Positions 7,636-16,232 of a DNA stretch of 44,541 nt are shown here, piece by piece. Origin of the DNA: a virus; IMG/VR virus record IMGVR_UViG_3300020195_000049, positions 1 to 44,541 of that record. One strand, given 5' to 3'. Numbering within the stretch: the first letter of the stretch is position 1; the number at the start of each line of letters is the position of its first letter. A model generated the notes under the pieces. That model was not told the DNA's origin and made no database searches. It worked only from the letters and a program-made list of their open reading frames with translations. The position numbers were made by a program, and so were the translations under genes.

Positions 7636-8804
7636 CCATCAGTCAGGGCGTATCTGATGTGCGCTCCCGTTCGCGGCAAGGCAAGCCTGGCCAGTGGGTC
7701 GAGCGCGGATTCACCGAAGAGTATTTCACCGGCCTGAATCAGTCTCCGCAGGCTGTTCAGGTTTCGACGGTCACCCTGACAGATCAGGGTGATGACGATG
7801 ACGTGATCATCACGATCAACGGTATCGATGTCACGATCAACACCGGCACCGGACTCTCCCTGGCGCAGATCGGAGCTGCGCTTGCAGCGGCGATCAACGC
7901 GGAGCCGCTGGTGCGAGGGCAGGTGGCTGCATCGTTCGACACCGCCACTCTGACGCTGACCGGTGTTGTGCCAGGATTGGCGTTCACACTGTCGATTGCG
8001 TCCGACCCTGATACCGTGCTTTCGGCAGATACTGCCGTGACTGCCGCGGACGCTGCGGACCCGATCCCGTTCGGCCGAGCGGTCATGATGACCGGGTTCA
8101 ACACCGGAGAGAGCGAGAAGCTGGTGGCCTTGGCAGCTAGCACTGTCTTCACCGCACAAGTCGCTACAGCGACGATTGCCTACGTTGAAGACGCCGTGAT
8201 CCGTATCAAGGTGTACGAGGTCAGCGGATCCGAACGGACCATTATCGCCGATGTCTCCGAAGCGTCCGCCGTCAACCGAGACACTACGGTCGACGCACTG
8301 GTCGTCCTCCTGAACGCAGACCTCCCAACGAACTCGGTCCTGGCCGCTGCTGACAACGCGACCGCTACCGGGATCGTGTTCACGGCCGAAGTCCTCGGAC
8401 TTGAGTTCGAGGTTGAGGTCTTCGCTGGACATGAGGGCGCAACCCTCCCTGCAACCTCGGTGGCTGCTACCACCGGGCCATCGTTCGCAACCAGCATTGG
8501 CCGCTCGATTTGCGGTGTGTCGCTCTACAGTCATACCGACCCTGCTTCATCGACTGGCGAAGGCGAGTACGCTGGAAACGCTGGCGTACTCGTGGCCAGC
8601 AAGGGGAAGGTTTGGGTCGAATGCGATGAGACGGTTGTTCATGGCGGGACCGTTTTCGTCGAGATGGGTGTCTCTGCCGATAACGGCAAGCTCTACGCTG
8701 CTGCTTCTAGCACGCGCGTTGCACTTTCGCGGCGCGTGGCGGTCTGGGAACGTGATGGACTCGCGGCCGGTGATTCGATCGCCGCTGTCCGCTTGTCGAT
8801 GTGA
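7632..8804 (+). CDS. Capsid cement / decoration protein (DUF2190-like) with inserted beta domains
   Basis: 390 residues, GTG start coupled to the protease stop. A cement-like core is recognisable in PIPFGRAVMM and, at the C-terminus, EYAGNAGVLVASKGKVWVE. Two related beta-rich modules are inserted: residues about 45-130 (IITINGIDVTIN then LAQIGAALAAAINA) and about 180-280 (IRIKVYEVSG then VDALVVLLNADL). The same module occurs in the fibre-region protein at 22407-23132. The position between protease and capsid genes is typical. The added domains make it about three times the usual length, so it probably projects from the head surface. Confidence 0.75.
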   Translation: MTISQGVSDVRSRSRQGKPGQWVERGFTEEYFTGLNQSPQAVQVSTVTLTDQGDDDDVIITINGIDVTINTGTGLSLAQIGAALAAAINAEPLVRGQVAASFDTATLTLTGVVPGLAFTLSIASDPDTVLSADTAVTAADAADPIPFGRAVMMTGFNTGESEKLVALAASTVFTAQVATATIAYVEDAVIRIKVYEVSGSERTIIADVSEASAVNRDTTVDALVVLLNADLPTNSVLAAADNATATGIVFTAEVLGLEFEVEVFAGHEGATLPATSVAATTGPSFATSIGRSICGVSLYSHTDPASSTGEGEYAGNAGVLVASKGKVWVECDETVVHGGTVFVEMGVSADNGKLYAAASSTRVALSRRVAVWERDGLAAGDSIAAVRLSM

Positions 8805-8814
8805 GGGGTAGAAC

Positions 8815-9972
8815 GTGATCCACAACGTAGGTTCGATCTCGCTTGACTCCGCTCGCATCGAGTCGGCTGTGGCCAATGCGCTGCTCTGGCGCCACAACCA
8901 GCGCATGGATTCGCATGGCCCGATCCGTCATGAGGATGCGATCGATGCATATGCACGCAGCGTTGACGCCGATGCGCTTCAGGCGCTCGGCTCTCGCGGG
9001 TGGTCGCCTCCGCCCGAGATGCTGGACGATGCTCGGCGCGCGGATGCACTGCCATCCGGATCTGGGATTGTAATCCGAGATCTGGAGTATGTTCGGTCTG
9101 AAGTCCTGGACGAGGCTCTCCCTGCCCTCAACGCAGAGCGGTTGTTTCGCGCAGACGCATCGGTCCCACTCGGAGCTACCTCCCACGTGATGCAGCGGTG
9201 GGTGACTTCTGGCGAGGCGCAGATCCACCGCGGTGGATCTTCTGTCCCGCTCGCGGGCGCGGGAAAGGTCGAAGAGCGGTTCCCAGTTGTCTATGTCGTC
9301 TGCGCAGTCAGCACTAACTTCTTCCAAGCGCTCTCTGTCAACTACGCTGGACTCCGGACGTTTCAGGCCGAAAGCATGGCAGCAAGGCGCCTGGTTCAGG
9401 AGCGGTTGAACCGGCTCTACTGGGGAGGGGATGTCGGCACTGGACTCAAGGGAGTCCTCAACTACCCGCACATGTCCAAGATGGTTATCCCGACCCTGTT
9501 CGACGGGACCGCGACCGGTGCAGCCGTTGTAGCTTCGCTGTCCGACATGGTCGGAACACCTCGCATCCTGTCTAAGCAGGTCTTCTATCCGAATCGGATC
9601 GCTGTCTCCGAGACGATCCATCAGTACCTGTACCAGACGCAGTTCGCGTCTGGTACCGATACGTCGATCGCGGAGTACTTCATCCGCGGCCAAGTAGGCA
9701 AGCCGAACGGGATCAAAGTGATCGAAGCCGTTCACGAGCTCGAGGCTGACTCCGACGAGATGACCAGATCCGGCGCTCCTGCCGGATACCATGGGATCCT
9801 CTCCTATCGGGATGATCTCTCCGCTACTCGTCGCGTGGTGGTTCAGGAGCCTACTTGGCTTCCGCTGGTTCAGAACGGACCATTTGACACGCTCCACGTG
9901 ATGTTCGCTGCTACCGGCGGTATGGTCATGCCAGACGTCGGTGCTAACGTTCTCGCGTTCGTGAGTGTCTGA
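8815..9972 (+). CDS. Major capsid protein (DUF2184)
   Basis: 385 residues, GTG start behind GAGGGGTAGAAC. Family features include EYVRSEVLDEALPALNAERL, VVCAVSTNFFQALSVNYAGL, the RLNRLYWGGDVGTGLKGVLN loop, and the C-terminal strand of an HK97-type fold. The gene forms the icosahedral head shell. The protease upstream suggests the N-terminal ~100 residues, which are charged and helical, may be removed at maturation. Order protease, cement, capsid, neck is the standard one. Confidence 0.93.
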   Translation: MIHNVGSISLDSARIESAVANALLWRHNQRMDSHGPIRHEDAIDAYARSVDADALQALGSRGWSPPPEMLDDARRADALPSGSGIVIRDLEYVRSEVLDEALPALNAERLFRADASVPLGATSHVMQRWVTSGEAQIHRGGSSVPLAGAGKVEERFPVVYVVCAVSTNFFQALSVNYAGLRTFQAESMAARRLVQERLNRLYWGGDVGTGLKGVLNYPHMSKMVIPTLFDGTATGAAVVASLSDMVGTPRILSKQVFYPNRIAVSETIHQYLYQTQFASGTDTSIAEYFIRGQVGKPNGIKVIEAVHELEADSDEMTRSGAPAGYHGILSYRDDLSATRRVVVQEPTWLPLVQNGPFDTLHVMFAATGGMVMPDVGANVLAFVSV

Positions 9973-9991
9973 TTTGGCTTCCGGAGGGGAA

Positions 9992-10297
9992 ATGGCAGAG
10001 AGCATTCTCGAACTCGAGAACACCGGTCGAGACGTCATGATCTTCCCGATCATCCGCCTCGAAGGGAAGGACAAACGACCCAAGGTTGTCCGCAGGATCG
10101 TCATCGGCGATTCCGCTGACCGGGTGCCGTACAGCCCTGGCGAGCGAGACCATAAGCTCCAGCCCGATCCTATCGTTCGTCTAACGCTCGAAGACCTGGC
10201 TGACATGACGCCTGGCGTTCGACAGGCTCTGATGTTCCAGATCGACTCTGGAACGCTCCGGGTCCTGCGCGGTCGCGAGCTGTTGCAGGCAGCCTGA
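9992..10297 (+). CDS. Small head/neck-region protein (101 aa)
   Basis: ATG chosen behind CCGGAGGGGAA. The 101 residues form a compact alpha/beta-like sequence (DVMIFPIIRLEGK, VVRRIVIGDSADRVPY, LTLEDLADMTPGVRQAL). No named family is recognised. It sits directly after the capsid gene, and its TGA overlaps the next ATG (TGATG). This is the place of a small head-tail joining or capsid accessory protein in related phages. Confidence 0.7.
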   Translation: MAESILELENTGRDVMIFPIIRLEGKDKRPKVVRRIVIGDSADRVPYSPGERDHKLQPDPIVRLTLEDLADMTPGVRQALMFQIDSGTLRVLRGRELLQAA

Positions 10298-10701
10298 TGA
10301 GCGCCAGCCTCGACCTATACCGCGTCCTGATCCCAGCCCATTCGGCGGTGGATGACGCCACGGTAGAAGCGTGGCTAGCCATCGCGGCTCGCAGGCATAC
10401 AGCGGCGCTGTGGGGCTCCGTATACCCGGAGGCTATGGTCTTCTGGGCAGCGCACACGATCGACCGTAGCCCTTCTCCAGGCTCTGGCGCTGGAGGTGGC
10501 GGAGCCGTTGGAGCGCTCACATCACAGCGAGACGGAGATTTGCAGCGCACGTATTCGTCTCCGTCTTCGTCTAGTTCGGCAGCCTACAGCGCTGCCGACT
10601 CTGCTCTAGCAGCTACAGCTTACGGTCAGGCTTATCTCGATCTGCGCAACAGCCGAGTGGCTGCAGCTCCGACCTCGATCCTGGCTTGGCCATGGCTGTA
10701 A
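10297..10701 (+). CDS. Neck / head-tail connector protein (DUF4054)
   Basis: 134 residues. DUF4054 features are the N-terminal AIAARRHTAALWGSVYPEAM segment, AAHTIDRSP, the serine-rich loop (SSPSSSSSAA) and YGQAYLDLRNSR near the end. Proteins of this type form the adaptor ring under the portal. The start shares a base with the previous stop and the end overlaps the next gene, as expected of stoichiometrically made neck proteins. Confidence 0.85.
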   Translation: MSASLDLYRVLIPAHSAVDDATVEAWLAIAARRHTAALWGSVYPEAMVFWAAHTIDRSPSPGSGAGGGGAVGALTSQRDGDLQRTYSSPSSSSSAAYSAADSALAATAYGQAYLDLRNSRVAAAPTSILAWPWL

Positions 10702-11135
10702 GGGATCGCGACTTCGGCTACCGCGATTTCTTCCGGACGATGCGTTCGGGGATCGGCATCCAAGTCCAGGTAGGAGTCCATGAGGATGGCGGTAAACCTG
10801 GCAGACCCGACGTTGCGAAGCTCGCAGTGTGGCACGAGTTCGGGACTTCCAAAGTTCCGGAACGTTCGTTCCTGCGCTCTACACTCGACGAGAATCGCTC
10901 CAAGTACGCGACCCTGCTCCAGGCAGCTACGCAAAAAGCGCTGTTCGGCGCGAAGACGCTCAATGGATTCAAGCGGCTTGGGCATAGGATTGTCTTCGAC
11001 GTCCAGCGCAAGATCTCTCGGCGCATTCCTCCGCCGAACGCGCAGTCAACCATCGATGCTAAAGGCTCCGACATCCCGCTGATCGATACCGGCGGTCTAC
11101 ACACTGCGATCGACTATAAGGTATTGGTCACATGA
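10692..11135 (+). CDS. Head-tail joining protein (HK97 gp10 / Mu gpG-like)
   Basis: 147 residues beginning MAVRDRDFG. Signature elements are VQVGVHEDGG, LAVWHEFGTSKVPERSFLRS (the family's conserved HEFG...PxRxFLR) and DTGGLHTAIDYKV at the C-terminus. Family members attach to the neck or terminate the tail. The gene overlaps DUF4054 by ten bases; the ribosome site is weak, so coupling probably drives it. Confidence 0.85.
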   Translation: MAVRDRDFGYRDFFRTMRSGIGIQVQVGVHEDGGKPGRPDVAKLAVWHEFGTSKVPERSFLRSTLDENRSKYATLLQAATQKALFGAKTLNGFKRLGHRIVFDVQRKISRRIPPPNAQSTIDAKGSDIPLIDTGGLHTAIDYKVLVT

Positions 11136-11368
11136 CGATCGGCGAAGACTGGCGAGATGCAGGCGACGGAATGCATTCCGTTTCGAATCTCGGGAGAGTC
11201 CGAACCCGTGAGAAGTGGGTAGGGAGAGCTCCACAGAGGTTCGTTCCTCCCAGGCTTGTCGACGGACTGCAAATCTTGAAACTAGGTATAGACGTCGCTG
11301 CTCTGCTAGAGAAGATCTGGCCTGACCGCGCTAAGAGAACCCGCCAGCCAAAGGCCAGGAAAGGCTGA
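11132..11368 (+). CDS. NUMOD4-only protein, truncated homing-endonuclease relative
   Basis: 78 residues. EDWRDAGDGMHSVSNLGRVR matches the NUMOD4 DNA-binding motif that opens many HNH homing endonucleases. The rest (LQILKLGIDVAALLEKIWP) resembles the segment that normally follows, but there is no His-Asn-His nuclease core. It is coupled on both sides (ATGA at the start, TGATG at the end) inside the neck genes. Either a homing endonuclease was trimmed to a harmless remnant, or the DNA-binding part was kept for use. Nuclease activity is not expected. Confidence 0.75.
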   Translation: MTIGEDWRDAGDGMHSVSNLGRVRTREKWVGRAPQRFVPPRLVDGLQILKLGIDVAALLEKIWPDRAKRTRQPKARKG

Positions 11369-11742
11369 TGCCGTACCTCGGAGCTCAAACGGTAATTCGC
11401 TTGCGGTATGAGGCACCGGCCTATACTAGTGGCCGAGCTTCGTTTGACGCGATCCCTGGAGAGACCGAGGTAATGGCATCGGTTCAGCCGCTTCCGGAGA
11501 AGGACCGTCAGCTCCTGCCTGAAGGAGCCAGGCATCGGGACGGTCGTAAAATGTACTGCGATCTTGGAACGTTCCGCGTTGACGACCAACATTCTGGAGA
11601 TCAAGCTGATCGCGTTCAAATCGGGTCGAAAATATTTACCGTCATCCACGTCGACGCGCTGCATCCGCTCATATCGCACGAGCGCGTTTATGTGGTACGC
11701 GTCGCGGAGACATGCGAACCTGTATCGGAGGACGAGCTTTGA
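11368..11742 (+). CDS. Neck / tail completion protein (124 aa)
   Basis: Begins MPYLGAQTVIRLRYEAPAY and reads as a small beta-rich protein (DRVQIGSKIFTVIHVDAL, HERVYVVRVAE). Sequence and position between the gp10-like protein and the tail terminator candidate fit the small completion protein found here in related myoviruses. No catalytic residues. The next gene uses a TTG start inside its stop region. Confidence 0.65.
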   Translation: MPYLGAQTVIRLRYEAPAYTSGRASFDAIPGETEVMASVQPLPEKDRQLLPEGARHRDGRKMYCDLGTFRVDDQHSGDQADRVQIGSKIFTVIHVDALHPLISHERVYVVRVAETCEPVSEDEL

Positions 11743-12290
11743 GTGTCCGTTCGTCCATCGAAGATGGCATCCGGGCATGGCTCGTCCTGGCCGGCGCCAA
11801 TGGAGGGATCCCGAGTCCCGACAGCTCGGTGATCTATGCTAACCAGGACGCGCCGCGTCCAGCGCTGCCGTACCTTACGGTACGGGTCTTCGTGTACGAT
11901 GTACAAGTGCACGAAGACGAGAGCTTGATCGATGACAGCGATCCTCCGCTATGGCGAGGCAGGGGACAGAGGACTTCGACCGTTTCTGTCAACGGCTACG
12001 GGATCGGAGCAGACGAGTGGATGGAGAGAGCTGTATTTATGCTCCGATCTCCCAGCGTCGTGGCATCTCTGAATGAGTCTGGTCTCGCAGTTAGACCGGT
12101 CAGCGGGATGAATAACCTTAGCGGAATTCTGGATGAGAGCACCCAAGTGCGCTTCCAACGTGATTTCGGGGTAGACTATCAGCGCGATTCAAGCGAAACG
12201 GACGTTGAAGAGCTGGCAGAGCTTGAGCTTGTAGAGCACGAAGACGATTACGTCGATCGAGTTGTGACCGAAGTAATTGACCTGAGCTGA
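11739..12290 (+). CDS. Putative tail terminator / neck protein
   Basis: 183 residues from a TTG start with GGAGG seven bases upstream; TTGA overlaps the previous stop. The order of elements resembles tail terminators: an N-terminal helix (VRSSIEDGIRAWLVLAG), the PALPYLTVRVFVYDV strand pair, the THR/SER-rich TSTVSVNGYG strand and a C-terminal acidic tail. Terminators cap the sheath and tube and dock the tail on the neck. Its position directly before the sheath supports this. The family assignment is by context and outline. Confidence 0.7.
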   Translation: MSVRSSIEDGIRAWLVLAGANGGIPSPDSSVIYANQDAPRPALPYLTVRVFVYDVQVHEDESLIDDSDPPLWRGRGQRTSTVSVNGYGIGADEWMERAVFMLRSPSVVASLNESGLAVRPVSGMNNLSGILDESTQVRFQRDFGVDYQRDSSETDVEELAELELVEHEDDYVDRVVTEVIDLS

Positions 12291-12303
12291 CGGTGAGGTC
12301 GAA

Positions 12304-13377
12304 ATGAGCGCGGATCACAGCAATACGATCACAGTAAACATCTTCCTCGCCCCGCTACCTCCGACACGCGCAGGGTTTGGGACGGCGCTGTTCATCGTCG
12401 ATCAGGATGACGGGAACACGCTCGGCGGAGATCGGATCGTCTCGTTCGCGAATTCGGCCGAAGCCGAAGCAGCGGAGATCGCTGGCACTATCAGCGCCGA
12501 TACGCTGGCTGCTCTACAGACCGCGTTCTCGCAACAGCCTACTCCGAGTAAGGTCAAGGTCGCCTACCATGACAGCGGAGCGGCCGAGTCTGTGACTACC
12601 ATGCTGGCAGCGATCGAGGCTGTGGACGCAGACTGGTACGGAGTCGCATTCTACAGCCGTGTCGCTGCTTCGATTGTGGCGATGAGCGCTGCAATCGAGA
12701 CTCGAAAGAAGATCTACGTCGCGCAGAGCCAACACGCTTCGTGGCTTACTGGCACGCTCGACGCATCACTTACCGACCTGGAGGAAAATGAGCGTACGGC
12801 TGTGATCGTCCACGACGATGAGGACCCCGCCGATCTCGCCTGGCTCGTCTCGAGGCTCGTGTTCAATCCCGACGAGCGATCTGCCGGATGGGAAGGCCAG
12901 ATCCGTCAGGTAGACGCGCAGGACACGTTGCCGACCACGGCACAGCGTGACTTCGTGATGAATACGAACAGCGCGAATATCGGCCTGCCGTTCTCGAGCG
13001 CTGCGGTCTATGTCAGCCCTGGCCAAAATATGAATGGACGGGCGATTTACGAGATCCTTAGCGGAGATTGGCTCGCAGCCAGAATCGCCGAAGATGTGGC
13101 CTACCTCAAGCTGCAGCACACCGCCCGCGGCGAGAAGATCATCGTCGATGCTACCGGTCAAGCTAAGATCATGACCATCCTCGCCGGGAGACTGCAGCAG
13201 GGTGAAGAAGCCGGACACTTCGTCAAGGGTCAGACCCGGGCTACCGCCGAGACGATCAGCGCCGATGACATTTCCAACAGACGCCTGCGCTTCAAGGCCG
13301 AAGCGCAGATCGCAGCAGACGCGCGCCTGTTCGTGTTCAACGTCTACCTTCAGCCCGATCCTCTTCAGGCGGAGTAA
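12304..13377 (+). CDS. Tail sheath protein (DUF3383)
   Basis: 357 residues behind a GGTGAGGTCG ribosome site. DUF3383 features are FGTALFIVDQD near the N-terminus, DWYGVAFYSR followed by AMSAAIETRKKIYVAQSQ, the ADLAWLVSRLVF helix, and MNGRAIYEILSGDWLAARIA in the C-terminal domain. This contractile sheath surrounds the tube and drives it through the envelope. The protein is compact, as in Mu-like and Pam3-like phages. It makes the virus a myovirus. Confidence 0.9.
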   Translation: MSADHSNTITVNIFLAPLPPTRAGFGTALFIVDQDDGNTLGGDRIVSFANSAEAEAAEIAGTISADTLAALQTAFSQQPTPSKVKVAYHDSGAAESVTTMLAAIEAVDADWYGVAFYSRVAASIVAMSAAIETRKKIYVAQSQHASWLTGTLDASLTDLEENERTAVIVHDDEDPADLAWLVSRLVFNPDERSAGWEGQIRQVDAQDTLPTTAQRDFVMNTNSANIGLPFSSAAVYVSPGQNMNGRAIYEILSGDWLAARIAEDVAYLKLQHTARGEKIIVDATGQAKIMTILAGRLQQGEEAGHFVKGQTRATAETISADDISNRRLRFKAEAQIAADARLFVFNVYLQPDPLQAE

Positions 13378-13383
13378 ATAGCC

Positions 13384-13833
13384 ATGGCTAAGACCTACGA
13401 TCTGAAGAACGTGGTGCTCATCGTTGGGCCCTCCAGAGTGGAGGGCTTCGGCGAGACCGACGCTATCGGGTTCGAATGGAACTCAGATATTGTTACTCCG
13501 ACCGTGACCGCGGACGGTCAGTATATCTACTCGAGGAACAACGACCGCGGCTTGATGGTCACGCTGACTATCAGTCAGAAGTCCAGCGCTTACCTGTTCC
13601 TTGCGTTTTTTCTGGAGGCGCAGCATGGCGACAACCTGGGCATCCATCCGCCTGTGATCATTCCGCTAGGGTTCGCCATGATCGACCCTTCGACTGGCGA
13701 GTCGATCACAAGCTTCGATTGCGTCTTCATCAGCCGACCAGCGCCGTCTAAGAACAAACTGATCGGCGAAGTCCAGTTCAAGCTTCACCTTCCCAACCCG
13801 AAGGTTACGCCTGCTTTGGCGAATATCATTTAG
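13384..13833 (+). CDS. Tail tube protein (DUF3277)
   Basis: 149 residues. The N-terminus MAKTYDLKNVVLIVGP and the repeated beta strands around GLMVTLTISQKSSAYLFLAF and FDCVFISRPAPSKNKLIGEV are characteristic of DUF3277 inner tube subunits. These stack as hexameric rings inside the sheath. It follows the sheath gene after six bases, the usual order. Confidence 0.9.
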   Translation: MAKTYDLKNVVLIVGPSRVEGFGETDAIGFEWNSDIVTPTVTADGQYIYSRNNDRGLMVTLTISQKSSAYLFLAFFLEAQHGDNLGIHPPVIIPLGFAMIDPSTGESITSFDCVFISRPAPSKNKLIGEVQFKLHLPNPKVTPALANII

Positions 13834-13844
13834 TCGGAGGGTAA

Positions 13845-14384
13845 GTGGAACATACCGGAGTCCATCAATTCCAGGTCAGCGGGGCAGACGGACAGCTCCA
13901 CAGCTACGTCGTAACGGAGCATCCTGCCGGAGAGGGTATGGAGATCATGTACTCCCTGCTAGGCCTCGGAGCGCCTACGGTGCTTGGCCTTGCTGGCGCT
14001 GCCCTGCAATCAGAGGAGATGCTTAGGAGTATCCTGAAGGCTGTTGGCGGCGCAGATCTGGAGCGGAGCTCCGGCGACCTGTCCGCGCTAGGGAAGCTGG
14101 TCGCTGATCTCGACCTGGAAAAGCTCGGGGCAGAGCTTAGCCGCGCGCTGGGTACAGGAAAGGCTCCAGAACTTACCCGTCGAGTCCTGGCCAAGGCGTT
14201 CCGGGACGGGAAGCCTCTAGTGTCGCACTTCGATATCGCTTACCAGGCCAACTACGGGGAGCTTCTGCAAGCCGTTTGGAAGGTATGTACGATCAACCGT
14301 TTTTTTCCGGTGCCGTCTATCTCGCAGAGCTCCTCCTTCGGAGTTCCGACGAAAGCCCTCCAGAGTCAGGGGTCCGTCGCCTGA
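13845..14384 (+). CDS. Tail assembly chaperone, unshifted form
   Basis: 179 residues from GTG behind CGGAGGGTAA. Mostly helical, with an N-terminal small domain and a Leu/Ala-rich middle (ALGKLVADLDLEKLGAELSR). The position between tube and tape measure is that of tail chaperones, which coat the tape measure during tail assembly. At residues 152-154 the ribosome meets seven T's, and a -1 slip gives the longer form. Beyond that point the unshifted frame encodes a Ser/Gln-rich tail that looks non-native. Confidence 0.85.
   Translation: MEHTGVHQFQVSGADGQLHSYVVTEHPAGEGMEIMYSLLGLGAPTVLGLAGAALQSEEMLRSILKAVGGADLERSSGDLSALGKLVADLDLEKLGAELSRALGTGKAPELTRRVLAKAFRDGKPLVSHFDIAYQANYGELLQAVWKVCTINRFFPVPSISQSSSFGVPTKALQSQGSVA
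14300..14306 (+). promoter_or_regulatory. -1 ribosomal frameshift slippery site (T_TTT_TTT)
   Basis: In the chaperone frame the codons are CGT-TTT-TTT-CCG, so the heptamer is T TTT TTT, an ideal X_XXY_YYZ site. A one-base backward slip continues into the overlapping frame as TCC-GGT-GCC. Location and direction match the conserved programmed frameshift of tailed-phage chaperone genes. Confidence 0.85.
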
Positions 14385-14572
14385 GACGCGATGCTAAGCG
14401 CTACGAGGTTAACGTCATGGTTCACCGCGTGGCAATGAGCGAAGCCTACAGGAGCAGCCCTACATCCGTTCGATGTAGTTGGGCATTCTGCGATTTCATC
14501 GCCGCTCATGTGATGCTCGACATTCTCGACGCAGAGAGGGAGCGAGCTAGGGAGGCAGGCAATGGCTGGTGA
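14306..14572 (+). CDS. Tail assembly chaperone, frameshift extension (T domain)
   Basis: This frame has a local ATG, but its natural entry is the -1 slip at 14300-14306. The fusion would be 154 residues of the upstream frame plus 88 here, 242 in all. The extension starts SGAVYLAELLLRSSDESP and ends RAREAGNGW; it is charged and helical with AEL/RRLRRDAKRYE segments. In lambda-like systems the shifted GT form recruits the tube and tape measure at a low, fixed ratio to the short form. Its stop lies eleven bases inside the tape measure gene. Confidence 0.8.
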   Translation, partial: SGAVYLAELLLRSSDESPPESGVRRLRRDAKRYEVNVMVHRVAMSEAYRSSPTSVRCSWAFCDFIAAHVMLDILDAERERAREAGNGW

Positions 14573-16232
14573 TGGCGCGGTCCTGATCCGAGACCTGCTT
14601 GTCGGGCTCGGAGTCGCGGTCAAGCCAGGGACCAAGTCCACGCTCAAAGATTTCGACCACCAGATCGACCGGATCAAGCGGGGCATGGAGGATGCATCCT
14701 CCTTTGCGCTACGACTGGGCGCCAGCCTCGCCGCCGGCATAACGGCTAGCATCGCTGCGGTAGGGGGCCTCGCAGTCTCCACGGGCCAGCACGCGCTTGC
14801 AATCGAGCGCGCTGCTCGCGGAGTCAATCTCACGCGAGAGGAGTACCAGAAGACACTTTACTTGTTCGAAGCGCTCGGCGCGAATCATAGCGACCTCGCG
14901 GATACGCTGCTCCAAATCAACGGAGCCAGTCAGCGAGCTATCCAGGGATCTGGAGACATGGTCAAGGTCTTTGCATCGCTCGGCGTCCAAGTGGACGAGC
15001 TCAAGGGGAAGAATCCGTCCGAGCTGATGGATTTGTTGGCCGAGCGGATCTCAAACACTACCGATAAGGCAGCTGCTCTTGCTGCGATGAGCCAAGTCCT
15101 GGGAGAGGAGGCCTCGAGGAAGCTTGGCCCGGCGCTTCTAGGCGGAGCTAACGCCTTCCGGGAGCTCAAGGACGAAGCTGTAGAGCTTGGGATCGTCATG
15201 AGCGACCAGCAAATATCGGTCGCAACAGCTGCCGGTGTTCAATGGCGCAGATTTACAACGACTCTAAGATCGCTGCGTAACGAGATTGGGGCAGCGCTGG
15301 CGCCAGTTGTGACCAAGTATCTTAAGCTGATGGTCGAATGGGTAAAGGTCAACCGAGAATGGCTGTCGCAGAAGATGGAAAAAGGCGTAAAGATACTAGG
15401 CGAGTCAATCAAGGGAGTCCTGGCAGTCATCAACACAGTTGGCGGACTTGATAACGTCCTGATGGGCTTGGCTACGGGCGCTGGACTTCTGACGCTGATC
15501 GCCAACATAAGTCGCATTCTGGAGATTTTAGGAGGCATCAGGGTCGCGTTCAGCCTGATAAGCGCAGCAGCGGCAACAGCTGGAATTACGTCTGCAGCAG
15601 CATTCTGGCCCGTGACGATCGCGGTTGCCGCTGCTGCGCTAGCGTTGGCACAGCTGTACCTGGTCCTCGAAGACATCTACGTGCACTTCCAGGGAGGAAA
15701 GTCCGTCGTCGGGACGCTCATGAATTCTCTAGAGGAGATCCTGCCGGTCTATGGCGATCTCCGAGATCTCCTATGGGCTGTAGCTCAGTACTTCCTGACC
15801 GCTGCCACTATGGGACGGCTGTTCATGAACGCGGTTGTAGACGGCATGATCCCGGGACTTACGGAACTGCTCGACAGGGTCCTCGACCCGCTGCTGGGTA
15901 AGCTCGAGGCTTTGATGGAACTTTGGAAGGGATTCAACGAGTACGCCGGACGCAAGATCCGGCCATGGACAGAATGGGTCAATGGTCAGGCAGACGATCT
16001 CGGGTTTGATGGTCTAGTCAAGGCTGGAGAGATTGAGTCGGTAGTCTCTCATCAGATGCAGGGTCAGGTAGAAAGCATGACCCGCTCCCAGCAGGGAATG
16101 ACTCCGCCTGGCGCCTTTACCGTCAACCAGACAAACGCATTTTCTGGCGTGGCCACTTCTACCGACGTGGAACGCGGGCTTGAATCCGTACTCCGTAAGG
16201 CTGCTCCTGCAGTAAAGGGTGGGCGCCGATGA
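14562..16232 (+). CDS. Tail tape measure protein
   Basis: 556 residues, ATG behind GGAGGCAGGCA. N-terminal coiled coil (STLKDFDHQIDRIKRGMED), hydrophobic glycine/alanine segments (LAAGITASIAAVGGLAV near residue 48; ISAAAATAGITSAAAFWPV and IAVAAAALALAQLYLVLED near residues 330-370) and a polar C-terminus. This is the standard outline of a tape measure that sets tail length and is ejected into the host. At about 0.15 nm per residue it predicts a short tail near 80 nm. The first hydrophobic stretch may insert in the membrane on ejection. Confidence 0.92.
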   Translation: MAGDGAVLIRDLLVGLGVAVKPGTKSTLKDFDHQIDRIKRGMEDASSFALRLGASLAAGITASIAAVGGLAVSTGQHALAIERAARGVNLTREEYQKTLYLFEALGANHSDLADTLLQINGASQRAIQGSGDMVKVFASLGVQVDELKGKNPSELMDLLAERISNTTDKAAALAAMSQVLGEEASRKLGPALLGGANAFRELKDEAVELGIVMSDQQISVATAAGVQWRRFTTTLRSLRNEIGAALAPVVTKYLKLMVEWVKVNREWLSQKMEKGVKILGESIKGVLAVINTVGGLDNVLMGLATGAGLLTLIANISRILEILGGIRVAFSLISAAAATAGITSAAAFWPVTIAVAAAALALAQLYLVLEDIYVHFQGGKSVVGTLMNSLEEILPVYGDLRDLLWAVAQYFLTAATMGRLFMNAVVDGMIPGLTELLDRVLDPLLGKLEALMELWKGFNEYAGRKIRPWTEWVNGQADDLGFDGLVKAGEIESVVSHQMQGQVESMTRSQQGMTPPGAFTVNQTNAFSGVATSTDVERGLESVLRKAAPAVKGGRR

